Shown here piece after piece: positions 17,819 to 28,870 of a stretch of DNA of 64,000 nt. A program made the position numbers and the translations under genes. The notes under the pieces are model-generated. The model was not told the origin of the DNA, made no database searches, and saw only the letters and a list, made by a program, of their open reading frames with translations. The number at the start of each line of letters is the position of its first letter. Position 1 is the first letter of the stretch. This DNA is from Paludibacterium sp. (GTDB lineage: Bacteria > Pseudomonadota > Gammaproteobacteria > Burkholderiales > Chromobacteriaceae). The stretch is from NCBI RefSeq assembly GCF_019232825.1, contig NZ_JAFAND010000117.1, forward strand, positions 1 through 64,000, written 5' to 3'.

Positions 17819-18937
17819 TTATTCCCCCGCCTCGGCGCCCTGCGCCGGCACGGCCTTGACCGGCATGCCCGGGCGGATGTACTGCAGCCCGGTGACGATC
17901 AAGCGGTCGCCAGCCTTCAGGCCCTCGCTCACCAGCCAGCGGTTGCCGACCGCGCGCGGCGTTTGCACCACGCGCGCTTCGACCTTGTCGCCGGCGCCCA
18001 CCACCATGGCCACCGCGTCACCCTTCTCGTTGTGGCTGATCGCGTCTTGCGGCACCAGGATCGCCTGTTCGTTCACGCCTTCGATCAGCTTGGCGCGCAC
18101 GAACATGCCCGGCAGCAGCGCATGTTTCGGATTGGGGAATTCGGCGCGCAGCGTCACCGCGCCCGTGCTCGGGTCGACGGTCACGTCGGTGAACTGCAGC
18201 TTGCCTTCCAGCGGATAGGCGCTGCCGTCTTCCAGCACCAGGCGCACGCGCGCGGCGTCTTCGCCGGCGCTCTTGAGCGCGCCGCTGGCCAGCTGCTGCT
18301 TCAATTGCAGCAGTTCGCCGCTGGAGCGCGTCACGTCGACGTAGATCGGGTCGAGCGCCTGGATGGTGGTCAGCGCCGTGGTTTGATCGGCGGTCACCAA
18401 CGCGCCCTCGGTCACCGTCGACTTGCCGATGCGGCCGGAGACCGGCGCCAGCACGCGAGTGTAGCCGAGGTTGATGCGCGCGGTGTCCACCGCCGCCTGG
18501 GCTTGCTTATACGCCGACATGGCGTCGTCGTAGTCTTGCTGGCCGACGGCGTTGATGGCGATCAGCTGCTGATAGCGCTCCGCTTTGAGCTTGAGCGAAG
18601 CCAGGCTGGCGTCGGCGCTTTGCAGGCTGGCGCGGTAGGTCGCCGGATCGATCTGATACAGCGGCTGGCCGGCCTTGACGTCGGCGCCTTCGGTAAACAG
18701 CCGCTTGAGCACGATGCCGCTGACCTGCGGCCGCACTTCGGCCAGGGTGTAGGCGGCCGTGCGGCCGGGTAATTCGGTATCCAGCGACACGCGCTGCGGC
18801 GCGATGGTCATCACGCCGACGTTGGCCGCCGCGGCGGCATGCTGTTGGCTCGCCGCTCCTTGGCCGCAGGCGCTTAAGCCGGCGGCCACGAGCAGCGCCA
18901 ACGCGGCGCCGCGGAATAACGGGAGAGTTCTTTGCAT
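17819..18937 (-). CDS. RND efflux periplasmic adaptor (AcrA/MexA-like)
   Basis: Lipobox LSACG; LPGRTAAYTLAEVRPQVSGIVLKRLFTEGADVKAGQPLYQIDPATY; start at MQRTLP. Confidence 0.95.
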   Translation of the reverse strand: MQRTLPLFRGAALALLVAAGLSACGQGAASQQHAAAAANVGVMTIAPQRVSLDTELPGRTAAYTLAEVRPQVSGIVLKRLFTEGADVKAGQPLYQIDPATYRASLQSADASLASLKLKAERYQQLIAINAVGQQDYDDAMSAYKQAQAAVDTARINLGYTRVLAPVSGRIGKSTVTEGALVTADQTTALTTIQALDPIYVDVTRSSGELLQLKQQLASGALKSAGEDAARVRLVLEDGSAYPLEGKLQFTDVTVDPSTGAVTLRAEFPNPKHALLPGMFVRAKLIEGVNEQAILVPQDAISHNEKGDAVAMVVGAGDKVEARVVQTPRAVGNRWLVSEGLKAGDRLIVTGLQYIRPGMPVKAVPAQGAEAGE

Positions 18938-19003
18938 ACGAGATCTGATCCAGTGAGTGCTCCACCTGACCAAGGGGGCAGTGCGGCGGAACGTTTTAGT
19001 TTT

Positions 19004-19039
19004 AGAATGAACGCTCAATCTAGTTCGAGCGTTCATTCT
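19004..19039. promoter_or_regulatory. predicted TetR-family operator
   Basis: Perfect inverted repeat AGAATGAACGCTC-10 nt-GAGCGTTCATTCT between divergent efflux and tetR genes. Confidence 0.8.
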
Positions 19040-19114
19040 ATGCTAAAGTCGAACCATTCAGCAACCGGTAAAGTTTGAACAACAGTTTAGCTGTTTACTT
19101 TCAGGAAATTCTTA

Positions 19115-19714
19115 ATGGCGCCTAAACCCATCGCGGTAGAACAAGAACGCGCGAGCAAACGCCGCAATCAAGTGCTGGAAGCCGCCGCGCGCTGCTTCCG
19201 CCTCTACGGCTTTCACGGCAGCAGTATGGCGCAGCTGGCCAAGGAAGCCGGCATGAGCGTCGGCCACATTTACCATTACTTCGAAAACAAAGAAGCCATC
19301 ATCGACGCCATCGTGCAGAAGGACTTGGACGAATGGCTGGCGTCGATCCAGCATCTGCTCAACAGCAGCAATATTTTCGAGGACATGCTGGCGCAATTGG
19401 ACGATCCGATCCGGGACTGGCTCGACCCCGACTACGCCGCGCTGCAAATCGAGATCCTGGCCGAAGCGGCGCGCAACGCCAAGGTGGTCGCCATCGTGCG
19501 CGCCTCGCACGACAAGATCCGCGATACGGTAGGCGAGCTGCTGCGCAAAGGCAGCTCCCGGCCGCTGACGCAAACCGAGATCGACAGCAAATTCGACCTG
19601 ATCGGCGCCCTGTGCGATGGGCTGATGGTGCGCGCCATCCATTCGGGTACGCTGGATCGCGACAATTTGTTGGCGCTGCTGCGCCCAACGATCCGTTTCA
19701 TCCTGGAGTACTGA
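19115..19714 (+). CDS. TetR/AcrR family transcriptional regulator
   Basis: VLEAAARCFRLYGFHGSSMAQLAKEAGMSVGHIYHYFENKEAI. Confidence 0.93.
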   Translation: MAPKPIAVEQERASKRRNQVLEAAARCFRLYGFHGSSMAQLAKEAGMSVGHIYHYFENKEAIIDAIVQKDLDEWLASIQHLLNSSNIFEDMLAQLDDPIRDWLDPDYAALQIEILAEAARNAKVVAIVRASHDKIRDTVGELLRKGSSRPLTQTEIDSKFDLIGALCDGLMVRAIHSGTLDRDNLLALLRPTIRFILEY

Positions 19715-19724
19715 GGAGTCAAAC

Positions 19725-20288
19725 ATGCAAGGCGATTGGGACCGGCTGCTGGCCGGCGGCATCTTGACCGAGGACATGACCGAGATTCACCGCGACCGCA
19801 CGCGCGGTCAACGGCTGTTGGCGCGCTTCAATGCCGTGGCCGACGAAGACCGCGACGCGCGCCACGCCGCGGCGGCCGAATTGTTCGCCGCCTGCCCGCC
19901 CTCCTGCGTGATCAAGTCGCCGTTTCTGTGCGAGTTCGGCCGCAACATCCGCTTCGGCGAAAACACCTTCGTCAACTTCAACGTCACCATCATCGATCTG
20001 GGCGAGGTGGAAATCGGCAGTCATGTGTTGATCGCGCCCAACGTGCAGATCTACACCGCCACCCACCCGCTGGATTTTGCGCCGCGGCGCGACTGGCAGA
20101 CCACCTGCCGCAAGGTGACGATCGAGGACGACTGCTGGATCGGCGGCGGCGCCATCCTGCTGCCGGGCGTCACCATCGGCGCGCGCAGCATCGTCGGCGC
20201 CGGCGCGGTGGTCACCCGCGACGTGCCGCCCGATTCGCTGGCGGTGGGCAATCCCGCACGCGTGTCACGGCGATTGAATCCGGACTAA
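19725..20288 (+). CDS. sugar O-acetyltransferase (maltose acetyltransferase-like)
   Basis: FLCEFGRNIRFGENTFVNFNVTIIDLG; GGGAILLPGVTIGARSIVGAGAVVTRDVPPDSLAVGNPARV. Confidence 0.9.
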   Translation: MQGDWDRLLAGGILTEDMTEIHRDRTRGQRLLARFNAVADEDRDARHAAAAELFAACPPSCVIKSPFLCEFGRNIRFGENTFVNFNVTIIDLGEVEIGSHVLIAPNVQIYTATHPLDFAPRRDWQTTCRKVTIEDDCWIGGGAILLPGVTIGARSIVGAGAVVTRDVPPDSLAVGNPARVSRRLNPD

Positions 20289-20540
20289 GAATCTCTAACA
20301 AAAGCACCGGCCAGGTTTTGTAGCGTGCATTCGCCGCAGGTAATGCACGTCTTGAGCGGGTCCTAAGGCCGTGCGTTGCTTCGCGAACGCACGCTACCCA
20401 ACTGCGAAAGGCATCCGCCCAGGTTTTGTAGCGTGCATTCGCCGCAGGCAATGCACGGCTTGCGCGGGCATTGGGGCCGTGCGTTGCTTCGCGAACGCAC
20501 GCTACCCAACCACGGTATGTGTTCTGTGAGAGGTTCTAAC
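20284..20540. repeat. REP/MITE-like element with two internal units and imperfect terminal inverted repeats
   Basis: Units TTTTGTAGCGTGCATTCGCCGCAGGYAATGCACG...CCGTGCGTTGCTTCGCGAACGCACGCTACCCAA repeated twice; ends TAAGAATCTCTAACA / TGTGAGAGGTTCTAA. Confidence 0.8.
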
Positions 20541-21276
20541 GCGCCCTGCCCGTCTCCAGCCAGCGCGCCCACTCGTCGCTGCCATTGGCGCGCGCGCAGG
20601 CGGCGGCCGCGGCGTGATCGTACGTCACCGCGCGCAAGCCCACATCCCAGCGGCCGTCGCGCAGTTCGCACAGCGCATAGCGCGCATGCGGGCTGCCGTT
20701 CTCGATCTCATGGAAATGGGGATGATTGTCGTTGTAGGCCTGCAGGCCGACACTGCCCGGATTGACCACCAGGCGGCCATCGCAGAGCGCGTACACGCGC
20801 GGCTTGTGCGAATGGCCGCACAAGATCAGCCCGGCGCGAATGCCGGCCGCGCGCAATTCCACCGACTCGGTCGCGGCGGTGCGCGCGCCGCTAGGCGTCA
20901 CCTCTTCCAGAAAATACGTCAGATCATCCCCTGGCACGCCATGGCAGACGTAAATACCCGGGTCGTCGAACGTCAGCTCGGCCGGCAGCGACGCCAGCCA
21001 GTCATGCTGCGCCGGCGTGGTGTGTTCGAAGGCGAATTGGTCGGACGGCCCGCCGGCGATTTTGGCGCAGGCGAGCAATTGGCGTTCGTGGTTGCCGCGA
21101 ATGGTCGGCCAATCGAGCGCCATCAAGCGCTCGGCGGTAGCGGCGGGGTCGAGCGGACCGGAGAGAATATCGCCGACATTGATCACCACATCGGCCTCTT
21201 GACGCGCGATGTCGGCGATCACCGCCTCCAGCGCCCAGATATTGCCGTGAATGTCGGAAACCACTGCAACCTTCAT
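20536..21276 (-). CDS. metallophosphoesterase
   Basis: MKVAVVSDIHGN, NVGDILSGPLDP, IRGNHER, LCGHSHKP, VNPGSVG. Confidence 0.92.
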   Translation of the reverse strand: MKVAVVSDIHGNIWALEAVIADIARQEADVVINVGDILSGPLDPAATAERLMALDWPTIRGNHERQLLACAKIAGGPSDQFAFEHTTPAQHDWLASLPAELTFDDPGIYVCHGVPGDDLTYFLEEVTPSGARTAATESVELRAAGIRAGLILCGHSHKPRVYALCDGRLVVNPGSVGLQAYNDNHPHFHEIENGSPHARYALCELRDGRWDVGLRAVTYDHAAAAACARANGSDEWARWLETGRAR

Positions 21277-21381
21277 GAGGAAACCTTCAATAGGCGATAG
21301 CGATACTTGCAGTATGGACCATCGCCGCCCCCGCTAGCAGCCTTCATGTAGTGCGCGTTCGCACAGCCAACGCACGGGCGA

Positions 21382-22290
21382 TCAGCGCGGCCAGTCCAAC
21401 GTCCGCGCGCTGCGGAAGCTGCGCGTGCCGCCGTCGAAGGGATCGACAAAGGTGATGGCCCGCGCCAGCAGCAGCAAGGGTGCGGAAAAATCGTCGATGG
21501 GTTTGGCCGGCAACAGCGAGGGATACCAGGGGTCGCCGTGGATGCCGATGCCCAAGGCCGCCATGTGCGCGCGCAGCTGGTGTTTCTTGCCGGTCAGCGG
21601 GGTGAGCCGATAGCGCGCCAACGCGCCTTGCCGCTCGATCAGTTCGATACGCGTCTCGCTGTTCGGCTCGCCGGCCACCTCGGTCATGAGAAAGCTGTCC
21701 GCCCCTTCCCTGAGCCGACTGCGCCGTACCGCCGGCAAGGGAAGCGCCGGGCTAAAACCGGCGATGGCCTCATACTCTTTCTGCACCTGGTGCTGTTGGA
21801 ACAGGGTTTGATAGGCGCCGCGGTCATCTCGCCGGGTACAAAACAGCATCACGCCCGCTGTCTCGCGATCGAGCCGGTGGATGGGCGTCAGTTCAGGCAG
21901 GTCCAGCGCGACACGCAAGCGCGTCAACAAGGTTTCGTGAACATGGCGCCCAGCCGGCATGCAGGCCAGAAAATGCGGCTTGTCGGCCACCACCAATCGC
22001 TCGTCGCGATAGAGCACCGTCGAGGCAAACGGCACCAGGACTTCCTCCGCCACCTCCCGGTAGTACCAGATGCGCTGATTGGCCGGGTAGGCGCTGTCCA
22101 GCCGCAACGGCAGGCCCGTGTTGTCGCACACCAGCCCGCCGGCCAGGCGCGCGCGCCAGGCCGCCTCGCTGATGTGGGGGAAACGGTGCAGCAGAAAAGC
22201 CAGCAGCGAGGGCCACGAGCCGGGAGGCAGATGTAGATGGCTGGGAGAGATCCCATTGCGGCTGGGTACCGGCGCGTTCACATGATTCAT
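21382..22290 (-). CDS. RluA-family pseudouridine synthase
   Basis: LTPIHRLDRETAGVMLFC; start at MNHVNA. Confidence 0.92.
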   Translation of the reverse strand: MNHVNAPVPSRNGISPSHLHLPPGSWPSLLAFLLHRFPHISEAAWRARLAGGLVCDNTGLPLRLDSAYPANQRIWYYREVAEEVLVPFASTVLYRDERLVVADKPHFLACMPAGRHVHETLLTRLRVALDLPELTPIHRLDRETAGVMLFCTRRDDRGAYQTLFQQHQVQKEYEAIAGFSPALPLPAVRRSRLREGADSFLMTEVAGEPNSETRIELIERQGALARYRLTPLTGKKHQLRAHMAALGIGIHGDPWYPSLLPAKPIDDFSAPLLLLARAITFVDPFDGGTRSFRSARTLDWPR

Positions 22291-22409
22291 GGCGAGGATG
22301 ATACGGCTACCGCGGAAGTCGGACCAGCGCGGCCATCGTTTCTGGCCAGCGTAAATCATCATTTACGAGTAATATCCTGGCTCGCCCCCCCTTATAAAGC
22401 ACTCCGTAC

Positions 22410-23792
22410 ATGCACACAGAAGTCAAAGAGAAGCCCCGTTACGCCCTTGTGGCCTCGGTCCAATTACCGGACGTCAGCGACGTCGAGTTCGAGGCCTCGC
22501 TCACCGAGCTCGCCGAATTGGCCAAAACGCTGGGTTTCCAGGTCGTAGAGACCTTTGTGCAAAAGCGTAGCAGCTTCGACCGCACCGCCTATCTCGGCGT
22601 GGGCAAACGGGAAGAAATCGGCCAATACGTTCAGCGCGCCGGCAACGGCGACGAACAGGACGAGATGCCGCCGGCGCGGGCCTCAAGCGCGGTCGAGATC
22701 GACGTGCTGCTGGTGGATCATGAAATTTCCCCTTCGCAAGCGCGCAACTTGGAGCTGGCCGTCGGTTGCGAGGTGATGGACCGCACCATGGTCATTCTGG
22801 AAATTTTCCATCGCAATGCCCGCTCGCGCGCGGCGCGTGCCCAAGTGGAGATCGCCCGTCTCGGTTACATGGCGCCGCGCCTGCGAGAGGCGGCCAAACT
22901 GGCCGGCCCGCAAGGCCGGCAACGCAGCGGCACGGGAGGACGCGGCGCCGGCGAATCGCATACCGAGCTCGACCGTCGCAAGGTGCGCGACCGCATCGCC
23001 GAACTGCAATGCGAGATCGTCGCCATGGAACAGGAGCGCAAGACTCAGCGCGCGCGCCGCCTGGAGCGTCAGGGCTTGGGCGGTGTGTCGCTGGTGGGTT
23101 ATACCAATGCGGGCAAGTCCACACTGATGCGGGCGCTCACCGGCAGCGAGGTGCTGGTGGCCAACAAGCTCTTCGCCACGCTGGACACTACGGTGCGCGC
23201 CCTTTATCCGGAAAGCGTGCCGCGCGTGTTGGTCAGCGACACGGTCGGTTTCATCAAGAACCTGCCTCACGGACTGGTGGCTTCGTTCAAATCCACGCTG
23301 GAAGAAGCGTTGGATGCGGCGCTGCTGCTCCATGTGATCGATGCCAGCGACCCCGGCTTCGAACGCCAGCTGGAAGTGACGGACACGGTGCTACGGGAAA
23401 TCGGCGCGGATGACGTGCCGCGCCTGCGCGTATTCAACAAGATCGACCATGTCGGCGATGAAGCCGAACAGGCGGCCTGGACCGCCGAATTGCAGCAGCG
23501 CTATCCGGGCTGCGTGGTGATGAGCGCGCGTCGTCCGGAAGAAGTGGCTAGCTTGCATGCCCGCATTGTCGCCTTCTTCCGACAGGATCTGATGGAAGAC
23601 GAGCTGCTGCTGCCGTGGTCGGAACAGCAGCTGCGCGGCGAGATCTACCGTCACTGTCAGGTGTTGGAAGAGCGTACGGAGGAAGACGGCAGTTGGTTCC
23701 GCGTCCGCGGGGAACCGGACAAACTACGCAGTCTGCGCGCGCAGATCTACCCCGGCTCGCAAGGCCGGGAAAAGGAATACTGGGAAGTGTGA
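22410..23792 (+). CDS. hflX: GTPase HflX
   Basis: LVGYTNAGKSTLMRAL, DTVGFIKNLPHGLVASFKSTLEE. Confidence 0.95.
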   Translation: MHTEVKEKPRYALVASVQLPDVSDVEFEASLTELAELAKTLGFQVVETFVQKRSSFDRTAYLGVGKREEIGQYVQRAGNGDEQDEMPPARASSAVEIDVLLVDHEISPSQARNLELAVGCEVMDRTMVILEIFHRNARSRAARAQVEIARLGYMAPRLREAAKLAGPQGRQRSGTGGRGAGESHTELDRRKVRDRIAELQCEIVAMEQERKTQRARRLERQGLGGVSLVGYTNAGKSTLMRALTGSEVLVANKLFATLDTTVRALYPESVPRVLVSDTVGFIKNLPHGLVASFKSTLEEALDAALLLHVIDASDPGFERQLEVTDTVLREIGADDVPRLRVFNKIDHVGDEAEQAAWTAELQQRYPGCVVMSARRPEEVASLHARIVAFFRQDLMEDELLLPWSEQQLRGEIYRHCQVLEERTEEDGSWFRVRGEPDKLRSLRAQIYPGSQGREKEYWEV

Positions 23793-23797
23793 CGCGC

Positions 23798-25309
23798 TCA
23801 GCGGAAAGACTTCTGCATGAGTAGGATCAGCGCCATGCCGAGCCCAACCCACATTTCCAAGCGGTAAAACTCCAGGCAGGACAGCATCAGCGTCTGCCGC
23901 GACAGCTCGGCGCCAAGAAGGCCCACGGCGCTTTGCGGGTCGATGGCCGGCAAAGCCGTGCGCAGCTGTCTCACCGCGTCGGCCAGCCACGGGCCGCCGG
24001 CATCGAAGCGCTCGATCAGGCGGTTGTAGTGCAAGGCGTTGCGCCCCTGGATGAATACCGTGCTCACCGACACGGCGCTGGACAAGGCAAGCTGGCGAAT
24101 GATGTTCTTGGTCTGGTAGGCATGCGAGAACGCGCCCGGCTCGACCGCGCCGAACGTGCCCTGCGCCACCGCCATGATGAACACCGTCATGAAAGCGCCG
24201 TTGCACAGCAGGATGGCGGCGATGCGCCCCATGGTCGCCTCGCCGTTCAGTCCGCTCATCAGCAAGCCATAGCCCGCCAAAAACATCATGCCCAGCACCA
24301 TCACCGGCTTGAGCGTGCTCACGTGGCCGCGCGCCAACAGCAACGCATAGATCGATGCGCACACCAGGCCGGCCAGAAAGCTGATCGACAGCAACACGCC
24401 CGTGGTCGGCACGGTGAAGCCCAACCCCTGCTGCACCAGCAGCGGCATGATGTAGCTGTTGGCCGCCACCATGGTGTAGCAGACGAAGTAATAGACAAGT
24501 CCAAGCAAATAACGCCGCCGGGCCAATTGGCGCCACATGTCGCCAACGCCGGCCGGGCGAGCCCGGCGCAGCCAGACGATGACCGCGAGCGTGAGGCCGG
24601 CCAGCAGGCCAAGCAGAATATCGGGCCGGCCGAAATAGTTGTACGGCGTCTGTTGAATCAGGAATTGCAGCAGCAACACCGCCACGGCAAACCACCATAG
24701 CGCGCGCGGCGTGGCGTGTCCCGCCTGGTAGGCGGTTTCGTCACGCTCGGCGAAACGGCCGGCGGCAACCCAGCCCATCAGCGTCCACGGCAGAATGCCC
24801 CAGCACAGCCAATGCCAGTCGGCGACCGACAGCAGCCAGCCGCCCAACAGCGGCCCCATCGCCGAGCCCAACAGCAATGCCTGGCCGAAACCGACCAGCG
24901 CCAGTGTGCGCTGCGGCCCCGCGATGCGGTTGACCTCGACCCGCGCGCCGGTGAAAAACGCCGCCGCGCCAAAACCTTGCCATGCGCGTCCAAGGATAAA
25001 GTCCGCCGGGCCGTGGGATTGCGCGCAGAGCACGGCGCCGGCGGCAAAGCTTAGCATCGATAAACGCAACAATCGACGCGGCCCCAGCGCCAGGGTCAGC
25101 CGTCGTTGCTGGCTCAAAGCCAGCACCGCGCAACTGGCGTACGCCATGGCGGCATAACTAAATTCCTCCGGACCGGCGCCGATGCCGCCCATGACATAGC
25201 TGGCGGCAAAATTCAGCATGCCGTTCTGGAGAAACTCAATCATGGCCACGGCCATAATGCACACAATGTGCCATGGCAAGGCGCGCGCGTTCGATGTGGG
25301 GTGCGTCAT
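23798..25309 (-). CDS. MFS transporter (DHA2-like)
   Basis: Multiple TM segments; GRAWQGFGAAAFFTGARVEVNRI; divergent LysR gene. Confidence 0.85.
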   Translation of the reverse strand: MTHPTSNARALPWHIVCIMAVAMIEFLQNGMLNFAASYVMGGIGAGPEEFSYAAMAYASCAVLALSQQRRLTLALGPRRLLRLSMLSFAAGAVLCAQSHGPADFILGRAWQGFGAAAFFTGARVEVNRIAGPQRTLALVGFGQALLLGSAMGPLLGGWLLSVADWHWLCWGILPWTLMGWVAAGRFAERDETAYQAGHATPRALWWFAVAVLLLQFLIQQTPYNYFGRPDILLGLLAGLTLAVIVWLRRARPAGVGDMWRQLARRRYLLGLVYYFVCYTMVAANSYIMPLLVQQGLGFTVPTTGVLLSISFLAGLVCASIYALLLARGHVSTLKPVMVLGMMFLAGYGLLMSGLNGEATMGRIAAILLCNGAFMTVFIMAVAQGTFGAVEPGAFSHAYQTKNIIRQLALSSAVSVSTVFIQGRNALHYNRLIERFDAGGPWLADAVRQLRTALPAIDPQSAVGLLGAELSRQTLMLSCLEFYRLEMWVGLGMALILLMQKSFR

Positions 25310-25395
25310 AACAAAACAACTCAAGCAATAACGGCTTGAGTATAATGACGTCATTAATATTCCAAAAATCGATATATTTAATACGGAATATCGAA

Positions 25396-26331
25396 ATGGA
25401 TAATGTGAATGGCGTACGCCTGCGCCGGCTGGATTTGAACGCGCTGGTGGTACTGCACACGCTGTTGCAAACCGGCAGCGTCAGTCAAAGCGCCGAGCGG
25501 CTTTGCCTGGGGCAGCCGGCCATCAGCCACGTACTCAAGCATCTGCGCGCCGAGTTCGGCGACGAGCTGTTGTACCGCAGCGGGCGCGGCATGGCCTTGA
25601 CGCCGCTGGCGCAGTCGCTGCGCCAGCCCCTGCTCGACTGGCTGAACGAGGCGCAGCGCCTGTTCGTCTCCCATGCCGGTTTCGATCCGTCGGCGGCCCA
25701 AGGTACCTTGCATCTGGCGATGCCGGACTTGCTGGAGGCGGTGCTGCTGCCCAGCGTGCTGGTCGCGCTCTACCAACAGGCCCCAGGCTTGAATCTGTCG
25801 ATCGAGGCCATGCCTTCGCGCCAAGTCGCCACGGCGCTGGAAGAAGGCCACGTCAGCGGCGCCCTGGGTTATTTCCCAGAACTCAACCCGCGCCTGTCAC
25901 GCCTGCCGTTGTTCAACAGCCGCTTTATCGCGCTCTATCACCCCTCGCTGCTCGACCTGCCCGCGCGGCTCGGCCTGGCCGATCTGACGCCCGTGCCGCA
26001 CTTGCACACCTCCTACGTCGGCGACGGCGCTGGCTTGATCGAGCGCTGCCTGAGCGCGCGCGGCCTCACGCGCCGCGTGGTGGCGCATGGCGCCAGCCTG
26101 CTGGCGCTGCCGATGCTGTTGGAATCGATGGCGGCGGTGGCCGTGTTGCCGGAGGCCATGTCCGGCTACCTGCGCGAGCGCCACCCCGCGTTGAGCCAAG
26201 TGGCGATCGACGATCCGGATTTGACGATCGACATCGAGATGGTCTGGCACCCGCGGCTCAGCAGCGACCCGCTCTGGGGTTTCGTGCGCGGGGTGATCGC
26301 CGCCGAAGCGGCACGGTTGTTCGGCGCCTGA
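25396..26331 (+). CDS. LysR family transcriptional regulator
   Basis: LDLNALVVLHTLLQTGSVSQSAERLCLGQPAISHVLKHLR. Confidence 0.92.
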   Translation: MDNVNGVRLRRLDLNALVVLHTLLQTGSVSQSAERLCLGQPAISHVLKHLRAEFGDELLYRSGRGMALTPLAQSLRQPLLDWLNEAQRLFVSHAGFDPSAAQGTLHLAMPDLLEAVLLPSVLVALYQQAPGLNLSIEAMPSRQVATALEEGHVSGALGYFPELNPRLSRLPLFNSRFIALYHPSLLDLPARLGLADLTPVPHLHTSYVGDGAGLIERCLSARGLTRRVVAHGASLLALPMLLESMAAVAVLPEAMSGYLRERHPALSQVAIDDPDLTIDIEMVWHPRLSSDPLWGFVRGVIAAEAARLFGA

Positions 26332-26343
26332 ATAGACAAAAAA

Positions 26344-26370
26344 AACGGCAGACCCTTTCGAGTCTGCCGA
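26344..26370. terminator. intrinsic terminator
   Basis: CGGCAGAC...GTCTGCCG flanked by A/T-rich tracts, between convergent genes. Confidence 0.8.
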
Positions 26371-26420
26371 AGAAAAGTGTCCGGCGCCAGGACAGAACCG
26401 CCGGACAAGGGTGAATACTA

Positions 26421-27824
<1,404 letters not shown>

Positions 27825-27939
27825 GATGTTTCCTTGTCCACAACGAGAGGTTGATGGAAGCACTCTAAGCCGCGTGACCGGGCGCTGGCCAATCCCGATT
27901 ATCGATTCATCGATGCATTTAATGCATAGATTGACGGCA

Positions 27940-28851
27940 TCATACCGTCGGGTATTGCGTCTGCAGATAACGCCAGAAAGCGTCCAACGCAGGCCGGCTG
28001 CGCTTCAGGTCGCGATAGAGCCGAATCTCCATATCCACGCCCCAACGTTCGTCGGCCGCCAGCGCCAATTGACCGGAAGTCAACTCGCGCTCGACGGTAC
28101 TGTCTGGCAAAAACGCCACACCGTGTCCCTCGAGCACCATGTTCTTCAGCCCCTCGGCCATATCGGTTTCGTAGCGCTGGTGCAGATGGCACGGTTCCGG
28201 CGCGTTTTCCATGATCAGTTCGGTCATCAGCCGGAAATAGGCATTGGCGGCGTAGCCGAGGAAAGGCAGCGGCGACTTGGCGTCGCCGGGCAGCCGGTAG
28301 GCCGGCTGCCCCTGGGCATCGCTGCGGGCGTAGGGCCGCAACCGCTCGACGCCGAGGTTGAGCCCGGCGTAGCGGTCGTTGGACAACTCCACCGGCTGCT
28401 TGGGATGGTGGTAGCACATCAGCAGGTCGCAGCCGCCTTCGACGAAGGCCAACAGCGCGTCGTGCACGTTGCTCGCCTGCAGCCGGCAGGACAGATCGCC
28501 GAAACCGTCGCGCACGCGCGTCAGCCATTTGGGGAAAAACGAGAACGACAGCGTGTGCGGCACCGCGAACTCCATCGTGTCCTCGGGCAGCGGGCGCATG
28601 CCCTGCATCAGCGCGCGCGTGGCGTGAATCTGGTTGAGCATCGTCACCGCCTGCTCTTTGAACACCTCCCCCGCCGGCGTGAGCCGGGTCGGGTAGCTGC
28701 TGCGGTCGATCAGGTCGCAGCCCACCCAGCTCTCCAGCGCCTTGATGCGGCGCGAGAAAGCCGGCTGGGTCAGATGGCGCGCCTGCGCCGATCGGGTAAA
28801 GCTGCCGCTTTCGGCCAGCACGATGAAGTCTTCCAGCCAACGAGTTTCCAT
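27940..28851 (-). CDS. LysR family transcriptional regulator
   Basis: WLEDFIVLAESGSFTRSAQARHLTQPAFSRRIKALE. Confidence 0.93.
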   Translation of the reverse strand: METRWLEDFIVLAESGSFTRSAQARHLTQPAFSRRIKALESWVGCDLIDRSSYPTRLTPAGEVFKEQAVTMLNQIHATRALMQGMRPLPEDTMEFAVPHTLSFSFFPKWLTRVRDGFGDLSCRLQASNVHDALLAFVEGGCDLLMCYHHPKQPVELSNDRYAGLNLGVERLRPYARSDAQGQPAYRLPGDAKSPLPFLGYAANAYFRLMTELIMENAPEPCHLHQRYETDMAEGLKNMVLEGHGVAFLPDSTVERELTSGQLALAADERWGVDMEIRLYRDLKRSRPALDAFWRYLQTQYPTV

Positions 28852-28870
28852 GTCGTGTCGTTTCTTTCGT

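Noticed and set aside
15227-18772. 1181-aa plus-strand ORF opposite the RND permease
   Set aside because: Antisense shadow of a high-GC coding gene; His/Arg/Gly/Val-rich composition with no domain, while the minus strand encodes clear RND and adaptor proteins
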